DNA from: Ruminococcus sp.
Lineage (GTDB): Bacteria > Bacillota > Clostridia > Oscillospirales > Ruminococcaceae
Reading direction: 5' to 3'
NCBI GenBank assembly: GCA_017544125.1
Contig: JAFYET010000117.1
Span: forward strand, 1 to 11,226
Length of the DNA: 11,226 nucleotides
Part shown: one piece after another, positions 1 to 6,750 of the stretch
Numbering within the stretch: the first letter of the stretch is position 1
Layout of the letters: each line of letters starts with the position of its first letter
Position numbers and translations under genes: made by a program
The notes under the pieces: model-generated
Databases searched by the model: none
What the model was told of the DNA's origin: nothing
The model's input: only the letters and a program-made list of their open reading frames with translations

Positions 1-1005
1 ATACTGGTAGTTATCGCCTGCATAACGGCAGTGGCGGTGATATTCCACTATATAGGCAAGGTAGAGGTGGAGGATCCGAAAAAGGCATTCCCCATAGTTG
101 ACTCGGTATACGACGACGACCTCACATCAGAGCCCGACTCGCCCCCCGAGGTGATAGAAAAGGCTGACAAGAAGATAGATGAGAACCTTGCAAAGAAAGC
201 CACCGAGATAATGAGCGATGACAATGTCATAAACGTTCTGCTCATAGGCACAGACTCAAGAAGCAACGATGACCGTGGCAGATCTGACAGTATGATACTT
301 GTTTCCCTTAACAAGAACACCAAGCAGGTGATAATGACATCATTCCTCAGAGATATCTACTGCAACATACCCGATATCGAGAACACAAGGCTCAACCACG
401 CCTACGCCTACGGCGGTCCCGACCTGCTGATAAGGACGCTTGAGAGCAACTTCAAGGTAAGGATAGACAGATACGTCAGAGTAAACTTCTACACCTTCTG
501 CGATGTTGTTGATGCGGTGGGCGGCGTTGATATAGACGTTACCGATGAAGAAGTGCCTTACGTAAACAGCTACCTCGGCGAGATAAACTCACTTGAGGGC
601 TATGACAGAGCTGACGGTCAGCTTACCCACGCAGGCAAGCAGACATTAAACGGCAGGCAGGCGCTTGCTTATTCGAGAATACGCTACCTCGGCACCGACT
701 TTGCAAGAACACAGCGCCAGCGCACGGTGCTTGAAGACATAATAAGAAAGATGAAGGGGCTGAGCCTGGGCGAGCTTTCAGACCTGCTCGATGTGCTCTT
801 GCCCAAGCTCGCAACAAACATGACCGAGGGCGAGATGTTCTCGTTCGTAGTTGATTCGCCTGTATACCTCAAATACAAGGTGATACAGAACCGCATACCC
901 GCCGACGGCACGTGGAGCTTTATGACTGTACGGCAGATGAGCGTTATAGACGTAAACTTTGATGAGAATATAGAAGAGCTGAGAAAGACCATCTACGGCA
1001 AGTAA
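1..1005 (+). CDS. LCP (LytR-CpsA-Psr) family wall-polymer ligase, 5' end missing
   Basis: LCP proteins are membrane-anchored phosphotransferases that move undecaprenyl-linked anionic polymers onto peptidoglycan outside the cell. The frame is open from base 1, so the gene starts upstream; 334 residues are visible. The first ~18 residues are the end of a transmembrane helix (ILVVIACITA...), followed by an acidic linker. The LCP domain then shows its usual ordered motifs: LLIGTDSR, RSDSMILVSLN, SFLRDIY, RLNHAYAYGG, DAVGGVDIDV and, near the end, the arginine-rich LNGRQALAYSRIRY...DFARTQRQR block that binds the pyrophosphate lipid. A GTG at 31 is in frame but lies inside the helix and has no ribosome site, so I do not take it as the start. 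The gene ends with TAA, 34 bases before tyrA, with no terminator between, so the two may be cotranscribed. Family is clear; which polymer it transfers cannot be told. Confidence 0.93.
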   Translation: MLVVIACITAVAVIFHYIGKVEVEDPKKAFPIVDSVYDDDLTSEPDSPPEVIEKADKKIDENLAKKATEIMSDDNVINVLLIGTDSRSNDDRGRSDSMILVSLNKNTKQVIMTSFLRDIYCNIPDIENTRLNHAYAYGGPDLLIRTLESNFKVRIDRYVRVNFYTFCDVVDAVGGVDIDVTDEEVPYVNSYLGEINSLEGYDRADGQLTHAGKQTLNGRQALAYSRIRYLGTDFARTQRQRTVLEDIIRKMKGLSLGELSDLLDVLLPKLATNMTEGEMFSFVVDSPVYLKYKVIQNRIPADGTWSFMTVRQMSVIDVNFDENIEELRKTIYGK

Positions 1006-1039
1006 CAGCACACTTTTACTTCTAAAGGAGCAAACAAAG

Positions 1040-1891
1040 ATGAAGATATGCGTTGCAGGTCTCGGGCTCATAGGCGGCTCGATGGCCAAGGCGATAAAAA
1101 AGCACACAGACGAGATCGTCTACGGGCTTGATATCAACAAAGAAACGATAGCCAGCGCCCTTGCGCAGGAGACTATTGACGGCGAGCTGACCGCAGAGCA
1201 GTTAGGCTGCTGCGACATGGTGATACTCGGGCTTTACCCGCAGGCGACTATCGACTTTGTGAATGAAAACAAGAACAACTTCAAGAGCGGCAGCATAGTT
1301 ATAGACACCTGCGGCATAAAGCAGTCGGTAGTTGAGGCGGCTGAGGCTGCGCTTGACGGCACGGGCGTCAGCTTTCTGGGCTGCCACCCCATGGCAGGGC
1401 GTGAGTTCTGGGGCTTTGCATATGCCCTTGACAACCTCTTTGACAGGGCGAGCTTTATAATGACCCCCACCGAGAACACTCCCCCCGAGGTGATAGAAAA
1501 GGTGCGTGAGCTTGCACTCAGGATAGGCTTTGCAGGCTGTGTTACCGCAACACCGAGGGAGCACGACGAGGTGATAGCCTTTACCTCGCAGCTTGCACAC
1601 GTAGTATCAAGCGCATATATCAAGAGCCCCAGCCTTTTCAAGCAGGCAGGCTTCTCGGCAGGCTCGTTCAAGGACCTGACCCGTGTTGCCAAGCTCAATG
1701 AGGATATGTGGACATCGCTCTTTCTTTTAAACCGTGAGCCGCTGCTTTTTGAGCTTGACCACATAATAGGTGCGCTGACCGATTACCGTGATGCGATAAA
1801 AGACGGCGATGCCGACAGGCTTCACGCCCTGCTCAAAGAGGGCAGAGAGCTTAAAGAGCTATCTATCAGAAATGATGTTAAAAAGGCATAA
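1040..1891 (+). CDS. tyrA: Prephenate dehydrogenase (tyrosine biosynthesis)
   Basis: This enzyme oxidatively decarboxylates prephenate to 4-hydroxyphenylpyruvate with NAD+, in the cytoplasm, on the path to tyrosine. The 283-residue protein opens with a Rossmann nucleotide loop (VAGLGLIGGS, residues 5-14), and D31 in YGLDIN at the end of the second strand suggests NAD rather than NADP. H116 in GCHPMAG (114-120) matches the family's catalytic histidine. Further family motifs are QLAHVVSSAY (184-193) and the GSFKDLTRVA helix (208-217). The protein stops at the end of the dehydrogenase domain: there is no C-terminal ACT regulatory domain and no fused chorismate mutase, so it is the compact monofunctional form. 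The start is supported by AAAGGAG nine bases upstream. No other aromatic-pathway gene is visible in the window, so it stands apart from a pathway operon here. Confidence 0.93.
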   Translation: MKICVAGLGLIGGSMAKAIKKHTDEIVYGLDINKETIASALAQETIDGELTAEQLGCCDMVILGLYPQATIDFVNENKNNFKSGSIVIDTCGIKQSVVEAAEAALDGTGVSFLGCHPMAGREFWGFAYALDNLFDRASFIMTPTENTPPEVIEKVRELALRIGFAGCVTATPREHDEVIAFTSQLAHVVSSAYIKSPSLFKQAGFSAGSFKDLTRVAKLNEDMWTSLFLLNREPLLFELDHIIGALTDYRDAIKDGDADRLHALLKEGRELKELSIRNDVKKA

Positions 1892-1897
1892 AGGCAT

Positions 1898-1928
1898 AAA
1901 AAAAGACTGCTTCGGCAGTCTTTTTTTT
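1898..1928. terminator. Bidirectional intrinsic terminator between tyrA and uvrC
   Basis: Seven As, then GACTGC, a TTCG tetraloop, GCAGTC and eight Ts form a hairpin whose A and T flanks can also pair. It reads as an intrinsic terminator on either strand. It starts 7 bases after the tyrA stop and lies 13 bases beyond the uvrC stop, so one element can end both converging transcripts. Confidence 0.93.
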
Positions 1929-1940
1929 GCGTCTTAACGC

Positions 1941-3788
1941 TTACATCTCATCTATTATCCTTTTAAGCTCCTGCGCTGTCTGCTCGTTAACGCCTGCTGT
2001 GCGTTTTATCTCATCGAGGGTGGCAGCTTTGAGCTTTTCGGTGGTCTTGAATTCACCTATCAGCTTTGCTGCCTTTTTCTCGCCCACGCCCTTAACGGAA
2101 GTCAGGGTAGATGCAAAGGTGGCTTTCTTGTGCCGCTTTGTCATAAACGCCACGCTGTAACGGTGAACCTCGTCCTGTATCGCCGTCACAAGATTGAATG
2201 CGCTCCTCGCCTTTGAGAGGGATATCTCTCCCCCGCCTGTGGCGACAGCCCGTGTGCGGTGGCGGTTGTCCTTTACAAGACCGTATACCGGCACGTCTAT
2301 GCCCATTTCTCTTATAACGGGGGTGACGGTGTTTACGTGCCCCTTGCCGCCGTCAAGGAATATAAGGTCGGGCAGAGTTTTAAAGCTCTCGTCCTCGCCC
2401 TCGAAATAGTTCTCAAAGCGTCTTCTGAGCACCTCCTGCATTGAGGCGTAGTCGTTCTGCCCCTCAACGCCCTTTATGGCAAAGCGGCGGTAGTGCTTTT
2501 TGAGCGGCCGCCCGTCCTCAAACACCACCATGCCCGCCACCATATCAGATGATGCGAGGTTTGATATATCATAGCACTCTATTATCTTAGGCACCTTTTC
2601 CATGCCGAGTGCCTTTGCAAGCTCATCAAGGGCTGCTGCCTCCCTGCCGGTGCGCCCCATGCGTATCGAGAGGTATTCAGAGGCGTTTGCCTTGGCAAGG
2701 GTTGTAAGGCGCAATAGCCCGCCCTTCTGGGGAACTGACATATATACAGCGTGCTGCGTCTTGTCACGCAGAAAGCGTGTTATATTCTCCATATCCTCCT
2801 CATCAGCGCTGTCTGCAAGGAGAATGTGCTTTGGTATGTCAACATCAGAGCTGTAATACTGCATAAGAAAGCCCGTGAGCATGGCGTTCGGCTCATCGGT
2901 CTGTTCAAGGAATATATCCGCCTTGTCGTAAAGCCTGCCGCCACGGTATTTTATGACGCTTGCGCAGGCGTTTTCAGAGTTGGCGACTATCGCCACGCAG
3001 TCACAGTCCTTGATGCTCTCATCAATTATCTTCTGGCTCTCGGCTGCCTTTTCTATGGCACGTATGCGGTCACGCAGCCGTGCTGCAAGCTCAAAATCCA
3101 GCTCCTCGGCTGCCTTTTCCATCTGCTCGGTGAGCTTTTCTATGCTGTACCCCGAGCCGCCCCTGATATATTCAAGCGCCTCGTCTATTATGGCACGGTA
3201 TTCCTCTTTTGATATCTTTCCCCTGCACACGCCCATGCACTGCTTGATGTGGAAGTTAAGGCAGGGTCTTGCCTTGCCGAACTCCTGCGGGAACTTTCTG
3301 TGGCAGGTGGGCAGCAAAAAGACCCTGTTAGCCTCGTCCACCGCCTGCCTTACGGCGAATGACGAGGTATAGGGGCCTATATACTCCGCCCCGTCATCGA
3401 GCTTTTGCAGCTCGCCCGAAAGGCGGGGGTAGTCTTCATTTGTCACACGAATATAGCTGTAGCCCTTGTCGTCCTTTAGCAGGATATTGTATTTGGGCTT
3501 ATACTGCTTGATAAGCGAGCATTCAAGCACCAGCGCCTCGAACTCCGAATCGGTCACGATAAAGTCATAGTCATTAACATGGCTCACCATTTTTGCCACC
3601 TTGGGCAGGTGGTCGGCGCTCTTGCGGAAATAGCTTGTCACACGCTTTTTCAGGCTCTTTGCCTTGCCGATGTATATTATCTTGCCCTGTGCGTTTTTCA
3701 TGATATAGCACCCGGGGCTGAGGGTGAGCTTGCTCGTCTTATCCCTGAGATACGGCAGACGGGGGTTCTGCTCCTCGGTAACTATCAT
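1941..3788 (-). CDS. uvrC: UvrABC excision nuclease subunit C
   Basis: UvrC makes both the 3' and 5' cuts around a lesion held by UvrB in nucleotide excision repair. At 615 residues it is full length. In order: a GIY-YIG nuclease (about 24-103; GCY 26-28, YIG 39-41, K42, R49 and E89 match the known catalytic set); a cysteine cluster C162, C176, C184, C188 as used for a 4Fe-4S centre in some UvrC proteins; a UVR helix pair that binds UvrB (about 214-248); the RNase H-like 5' nuclease with D407 in CYDISN, D479 in FLDGGKGH and H542 in DEVHRYS (D446 probably the fourth residue); and C-terminal helix-hairpin-helix repeats (about 562-612). The ATG follows an AGAGG site nine bases upstream. The gene lies 13 bases after the dipeptidase stop, with no terminator between, so it is probably the last gene of that operon. 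This is unlike the usual lone uvrC or uvrB-uvrC arrangement. Confidence 0.97.
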   Translation of the reverse strand: MIVTEEQNPRLPYLRDKTSKLTLSPGCYIMKNAQGKIIYIGKAKSLKKRVTSYFRKSADHLPKVAKMVSHVNDYDFIVTDSEFEALVLECSLIKQYKPKYNILLKDDKGYSYIRVTNEDYPRLSGELQKLDDGAEYIGPYTSSFAVRQAVDEANRVFLLPTCHRKFPQEFGKARPCLNFHIKQCMGVCRGKISKEEYRAIIDEALEYIRGGSGYSIEKLTEQMEKAAEELDFELAARLRDRIRAIEKAAESQKIIDESIKDCDCVAIVANSENACASVIKYRGGRLYDKADIFLEQTDEPNAMLTGFLMQYYSSDVDIPKHILLADSADEEDMENITRFLRDKTQHAVYMSVPQKGGLLRLTTLAKANASEYLSIRMGRTGREAAALDELAKALGMEKVPKIIECYDISNLASSDMVAGMVVFEDGRPLKKHYRRFAIKGVEGQNDYASMQEVLRRRFENYFEGEDESFKTLPDLIFLDGGKGHVNTVTPVIREMGIDVPVYGLVKDNRHRTRAVATGGGEISLSKARSAFNLVTAIQDEVHRYSVAFMTKRHKKATFASTLTSVKGVGEKKAAKLIGEFKTTEKLKAATLDEIKRTAGVNEQTAQELKRIIDEM

Positions 3789-3791
3789 ACT

Positions 3792-3819
3792 CTCTTACCT
3801 CTTACTTCTTACCTCTTAC
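3792..3819 (-). repeat. Four tandem 7-nt units at the dipeptidase/uvrC junction
   Basis: On the minus strand the junction reads GTAAGAG, GTAAGAA, GTAAGAG, GTAAGAG: four adjacent heptamers with one mismatch. The array encodes the last residues and the TAA of the dipeptidase, and it supplies the purine-rich ribosome site of uvrC. Because the unit is seven bases, a gain or loss of one unit would change the dipeptidase tail and the uvrC leader length, though a TAA recurs quickly in the array. Confidence 0.8.
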
Positions 3820-5106
3820 ATCTGACCCGCATATCTCGACTATGGCGTTGGCATACATATTGCAGTTTATCATAAATGTTTCAAGGGATATATGCTCATT
3901 TGCGCCGTGCATATTGTTCTGCTCATCGGGGAACTCTGCGCCGAATGCCACGCCGCCCTCGGTGTTGTGAACGTAGGTTATGCCGCCCTCAGCAATGCAG
4001 CAGCCCTTCTCGCCCTTGACCTCTTCGTAGACCTTTAAGAGCTTCTGCACAAAGTCACCGCTGCCGTCAACGTAGTGGGGCTCCATGCCCTGATACTTAT
4101 CTATCTCAAAGCCCGCAGATGCCAGGGCTTTCTTTATTATGCAAAGTATCTCATCGACAGTCTTATCTATGGGGAAGCGTATATCCACCCCGCCATTAAG
4201 CCTGCCGCCCTCGGTGTTAAGAAGTGTGAGCGCACAGGTCATAGTGCCCGACACTTCATCTGAGAAGCCCAGCCCGCAGCTGCTGCCGTCACACTCGCCG
4301 TGGGGGAAGAGCTTTGCAAGCCCTATCTCGCCCTTGTCATATACCGAGAGGAACTTGGTTATGGCGTTGTCGCCGTTTTCGGGGCGTGAGCCGTGGGCAG
4401 CCTTGCCTGCCGAGATGACAGCCTTGCCGTCAACGAGAGCCTCACACCGCTCGGGAATGGCGTTCAGCGACTTGCCAGCCTTTATTTCGGTTATGCGTGC
4501 ATTGTCATAGGGCTTTGAAAAGCGTATATGCAACAGCCCCTTTTCGCAGTTGAGCACAGGGAACGAGCCGTCGGGCGTGAAGATGTTTTTCGGGAACGCC
4601 CGCTTGCTCTGGTAATACTCGATATCGTGGCAGCCCTGCTCCTCATTGCCGCCCATTATCGCACGGAAGCCGTATTTGAGCGGAATGCCCAGCTCCTTGA
4701 TACACTTCATGGCATAAAGCACCGCAACGCTGGGCCCCTTGTCGTCAATAGTCCCACGCCCGTAAAGCACGCCGTCACGCTCGGTCAGGGTAAAAGGGTC
4801 GCTGTGCCAGCCGTCCTTTGATGCAGGCACAACATCTAAGTGCGAGAGTATGCCCAGCACCTGCTCCTTATCGTCAAAATCTATATCTATGGCGTAGTTA
4901 TCGTAGTTGGTGGTCTTAAAGCCGTTATCCCTTGCGAAGCCCTGCGCCCAGGCAAGCGCTGCCGCCGAGCCCTCGCCGAAGGGCTTGCTCTCATCACCGC
5001 AGGGCTTGAATGACGAATCTATCGCCACTATCTGCGAGAGTGAGCGCAGCATATCGTCTTTATGGCTTTCAAAAAAATCTGCTATCTGCTGCCTGTACTG
5101 TGACAT
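3802..5106 (-). CDS. M20 family dipeptidase, PepV/Sapep type
   Basis: A cytoplasmic two-metal aminopeptidase-fold enzyme that, in the PepV group, splits dipeptides with broad specificity. The 434 residues carry the full M20 metal set at PepV-like spacing: H89 and D91 in SHLDVVP, D121 in TIDDKGP, general base E155 and ligand E156 in GGNEEQG, D179 in TPDGSFP, and C-terminal H400 in NNMHGANEH. The lid domain has the typical GKAAHGSRPENGDNA stretch with H238. TPDGSFPVLNCEKG is characteristic of PepV rather than of DapE or ArgE. It is roughly 35-40 residues shorter than the lactobacillus enzyme as I recall it, with the loss between the lid and the C-terminus. The start is fixed by an AAGGGGG site that overlaps the stop of the upstream microprotein gene. 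The last codons lie inside the heptamer repeat. The natural substrate is not shown by the sequence. Confidence 0.92.
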   Translation of the reverse strand: MSQYRQQIADFFESHKDDMLRSLSQIVAIDSSFKPCGDESKPFGEGSAAALAWAQGFARDNGFKTTNYDNYAIDIDFDDKEQVLGILSHLDVVPASKDGWHSDPFTLTERDGVLYGRGTIDDKGPSVAVLYAMKCIKELGIPLKYGFRAIMGGNEEQGCHDIEYYQSKRAFPKNIFTPDGSFPVLNCEKGLLHIRFSKPYDNARITEIKAGKSLNAIPERCEALVDGKAVISAGKAAHGSRPENGDNAITKFLSVYDKGEIGLAKLFPHGECDGSSCGLGFSDEVSGTMTCALTLLNTEGGRLNGGVDIRFPIDKTVDEILCIIKKALASAGFEIDKYQGMEPHYVDGSGDFVQKLLKVYEEVKGEKGCCIAEGGITYVHNTEGGVAFGAEFPDEQNNMHGANEHISLETFMINCNMYANAIVEICGSDVRGKK

Positions 5107-5120
5107 AGCATAGTTCCCCC

Positions 5121-5192
5121 TTAATCGCTGTTTTTTATGATATAGCGCACAAGCAGCGCTATCGAGGTGAACACTATGCTGAGAATTACCAT
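5121..5192 (-). CDS. 23-residue predicted membrane microprotein
   Basis: A short frame with unusually good signals: GGAGGTG sits six bases before its ATG, and a consensus promoter (5234-5262) would start transcription about 35 bases upstream. The peptide begins MVILSIVFTSIALLV (about 15 hydrophobic residues) and ends RYIIKNSD, the shape of a single transmembrane helix with a charged tail. Its TAA is directly followed by the GGGGG of the dipeptidase ribosome site, so the two genes look translationally arranged as a pair. I recognise no family. It could be a membrane microprotein, or a leader peptide whose translation controls the dipeptidase. There are no runs of a rare or regulatory amino acid and no visible attenuator hairpin, which argues for the former. 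Confidence 0.6.
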   Translation of the reverse strand: MVILSIVFTSIALLVRYIIKNSD

Positions 5193-5233
5193 GATCGCAC
5201 CTCCAGGTTATTATGATTTATAATGTTATATTC

Positions 5234-5262
5234 ATTATACCACAACTGTCTTTCTTTTTCAA
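5234..5262 (-). promoter_or_regulatory. Sigma-A promoter for the microprotein-dipeptidase-uvrC operon
   Basis: On the minus strand, TTGAAA (5257-5262) is separated by exactly 17 bases from TATAAT (5234-5239), and TGG just before it gives an extended -10 (TGnTATAAT). Transcription would begin near 5227. It is back to back with the promoter at 5328-5356. Confidence 0.85.
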
Positions 5263-5327
5263 GACACCCAGCAGACAATTTGGGCAATACTTACAAAATC
5301 AAAGGGGCTTTTTTTACTTTGCGAGCG

Positions 5328-5356
5328 TTTACAAATAGTTAAAAATATGTTATAAT
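5328..5356 (+). promoter_or_regulatory. Sigma-A promoter for the DUF6935-like/transglutaminase operon
   Basis: TTTACA (5328-5333), a 17-base spacer and TATAAT (5351-5356), with TGT before it forming an extended -10. The start would fall near 5363, leaving a leader of about 25 bases before the ATG at 5389. TTACAAA occurs here (5329-5335) and again at 5291-5297; this could be an operator half-site pair or chance. Confidence 0.82.
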
Positions 5357-5388
5357 AATCTAAATATTACTGCAAGGAGGTAATCACC

Positions 5389-5883
5389 ATGGCAGAACAG
5401 TTTACAGTTACATTTCAGAGCTTACCGAAGAGTCTGGACGAGCTTAAGGCTCTTCCCGAGGCAAGCCTTGCCGAGCCGCAGTTTGCGGCAGCGCTCTTTG
5501 TGGCGGCGGTAGCGCACTTCCCCGAGAACAAGGAGGCGGCATTTGAGATGATAGACTTTTTAAGAGGTCCCCGCCCGCTCTCGGCATACGACAAGTCATT
5601 CATCAAGGATAGATTTATGGACGCAGACTATGTGCCGAGGTCTTATTTTGCAGGCTCATCCCCCGAGAACAAATACACCCCCGATGAACCCTACACCATA
5701 ACCTTTGAGACCAACCCCTATTCCTATGAAAACGAGGGCTATGTAAAGCTGTGGTGCCGCTCATCTGGCGCTGACAGCCCCCGTGACGTGGTGCTAAGGC
5801 AGCAGGGCAGCACCGGCAAATATTTCTTATGGGAGCAGCACCTGCTTGTAGGCATTCGCCCCTGCGATGACCCGTGGGCGTGA
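5389..5883 (+). CDS. Conserved hypothetical protein, DUF6935-like
   Basis: A 164-residue soluble protein with no signal peptide or membrane helix, read after an ideal AAGGAGGT site. Landmarks are SLPKSLDELKALPEA (12-26), a helical middle containing FPENKEAAFEMIDFLRGPRPLS, an aromatic region with YFAGSSPENKYTPDEPYTI, and an end with SSGADSPRDVVLR, GKYFLWEQ, LVGIRP and DDPWA. From memory this matches a family common in Ruminococcus and other gut Clostridia, annotated as DUF6935 and without known function; I am fairly but not fully sure of the number. Codon use resembles the housekeeping neighbours. It is the first gene after the promoter and lies 21 bases upstream of the transglutaminase-like gene, so the two probably share a transcript, although one product is cytoplasmic and the other exported. 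Confidence 0.8.
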   Translation: MAEQFTVTFQSLPKSLDELKALPEASLAEPQFAAALFVAAVAHFPENKEAAFEMIDFLRGPRPLSAYDKSFIKDRFMDADYVPRSYFAGSSPENKYTPDEPYTITFETNPYSYENEGYVKLWCRSSGADSPRDVVLRQQGSTGKYFLWEQHLLVGIRPCDDPWA

Positions 5884-5891
5884 CGAAAGGC

Positions 5892-5898
5892 AGAGGTG
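5892..5898 (+). promoter_or_regulatory. Ribosome binding site that selects GTG 5905
   Basis: AGAGGTG lies six bases before GTG 5905. An in-frame GTG at 5896 is part of this site and so is an unlikely start. Starting at 5905 gives a clean signal peptide beginning MKKIVKK. Confidence 0.7.
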
Positions 5899-5904
5899 AT
5901 TCAT

Positions 5905-6750
5905 GTGAAAAAGATAGTAAAAAAAACAGTAACAATTTTTGCGGCTGTGGTAATGCTCCTGTCAGGTGCCTTGGGTTCCCTTCCGGCAGGAATCACTGTA
6001 TTTGCTGACGGCGACAGAGTTTATAACTACTGCTTCTATGAGGAGTATTACACAGACTATGAAGAAGTTGAAAAGAAAGTCACCCTCTATTATCTGGAAG
6101 ATCCCATAGCCGAAATGGGTTACAGCATTCCCGCCGATCTGCCCACTTCATATAACATTCCCGAATGGGAAGACTATCTATGGTACTCAGGTTATATCAC
6201 TTTCTATATTGACAGGGATGAGTTTAATAACGGATCGATAACAATGCGTGCAAGTGAGAAAAAGCGAGTCACCAAAGCCTTTCGCTCAAGCGATTATTAT
6301 GTAGAGGACGAGTTCTACGGGCTTGACCACACTAATAAGAAGATGATCCATTACACTGTAAAATTCATCAACTATGCCAACACACTTCGTGAGCAGAAGG
6401 TAAAGGAATGGGTCAGTGAGAACATCACCCCGGGTATGACAGACAGAGAAAAAGCTGAAAAAGTAGTGAGAAAAACCTCCTACGGTGCTTACAACGGCGG
6501 TGTTGACTGCATACTCGGCACTTCGGACGGCGACTGTATCTCCTATTCCACTTCCGCTCTATACTTTTTCAAAGAACTTGGTCTGCCGGCAAGAATAAGG
6601 ACAGCCTATTTCACCTTGACAGGTGACAAGATGCACCTCGGCAGAATATCCAATCACCATAACAACTGGGTGATCCTGGACGGAGATATTTACGAAGTGG
6701 AATGTACTCCAACGGGCAACAAGACAACAGAGGGTCCCACTGCCGACTAG
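5905..6750 (+). CDS. Secreted transglutaminase-like protein, N-terminal part ending at an in-frame TAG
   Basis: This 281-residue product begins with a signal peptide: basic MKKIVKK, a hydrophobic core (about 8-25), and likely cleavage after VFA near residue 34. A tyrosine-rich region (about 39-150) of unknown fold follows. A transglutaminase-like cysteine-protease core occupies about 165-270: ITPGMTDREKAEKVV, then C211 in GDCISYSTSALYFFKELG, H251 in NHHNNWVILDG, and E266 in YEVECTP. The family usually has a Cys-His-Asp triad with HAWN and VDPT motifs; here the acid is Glu and the tryptophan-asparagine pair is altered. Such domains act as wall- or protein-directed amidases, peptidases or crosslinkers; which applies here is unknown. 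The TAG is followed, in the same frame, by 428 more sense codons ending in a dockerin. Isoleucine codons are mixed ATA/ATC/ATT rather than mostly ATA. The isolated fragment could still fold, but it lacks the anchoring domain. Confidence 0.8.
   Translation: MKKIVKKTVTIFAAVVMLLSGALGSLPAGITVFADGDRVYNYCFYEEYYTDYEEVEKKVTLYYLEDPIAEMGYSIPADLPTSYNIPEWEDYLWYSGYITFYIDRDEFNNGSITMRASEKKRVTKAFRSSDYYVEDEFYGLDHTNKKMIHYTVKFINYANTLREQKVKEWVSENITPGMTDREKAEKVVRKTSYGAYNGGVDCILGTSDGDCISYSTSALYFFKELGLPARIRTAYFTLTGDKMHLGRISNHHNNWVILDGDIYEVECTPTGNKTTEGPTAD
6748..6750 (+). other. In-frame amber codon interrupting the transglutaminase-dockerin gene
   Basis: Codon 282 counted from 5905 is TAG, in the context GCC GAC TAG ATT ATC GAC. 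The reading frame is unchanged on both sides, so a single substitution from TAT or TAC (Tyr), or from CAG, GAG or AAG, explains it. The next base is A, not the contexts best known for leaky termination. Confidence 0.9.

Noticed and set aside
142..1502. A 22-base exact repeat at 142-163 and 1481-1502
   Set aside because: Both copies encode PPEVIEK in the same frame inside unrelated proteins with the local preferred codons; chance plus codon bias is enough to explain it.
2251..3212. Long plus-strand frames opposite uvrC and the dipeptidase
   Set aside because: They have no ribosome sites or recognisable domains and lie fully within convincing minus-strand genes of biased composition.
5193..5388. 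A riboswitch or T-box leader in the divergent region
   Set aside because: The leaders from the predicted starts are only about 25-35 bases, too short for such structures, and no terminator hairpin is present.
6748..6750. Genome-wide recoding of TAG as an amino acid
   Set aside because: TAG is the natural stop of the 8678-9190 gene, where reading on would run over the ribosome site and start of the next gene. No pyrrolysine or selenocysteine machinery or recoding structure is visible.
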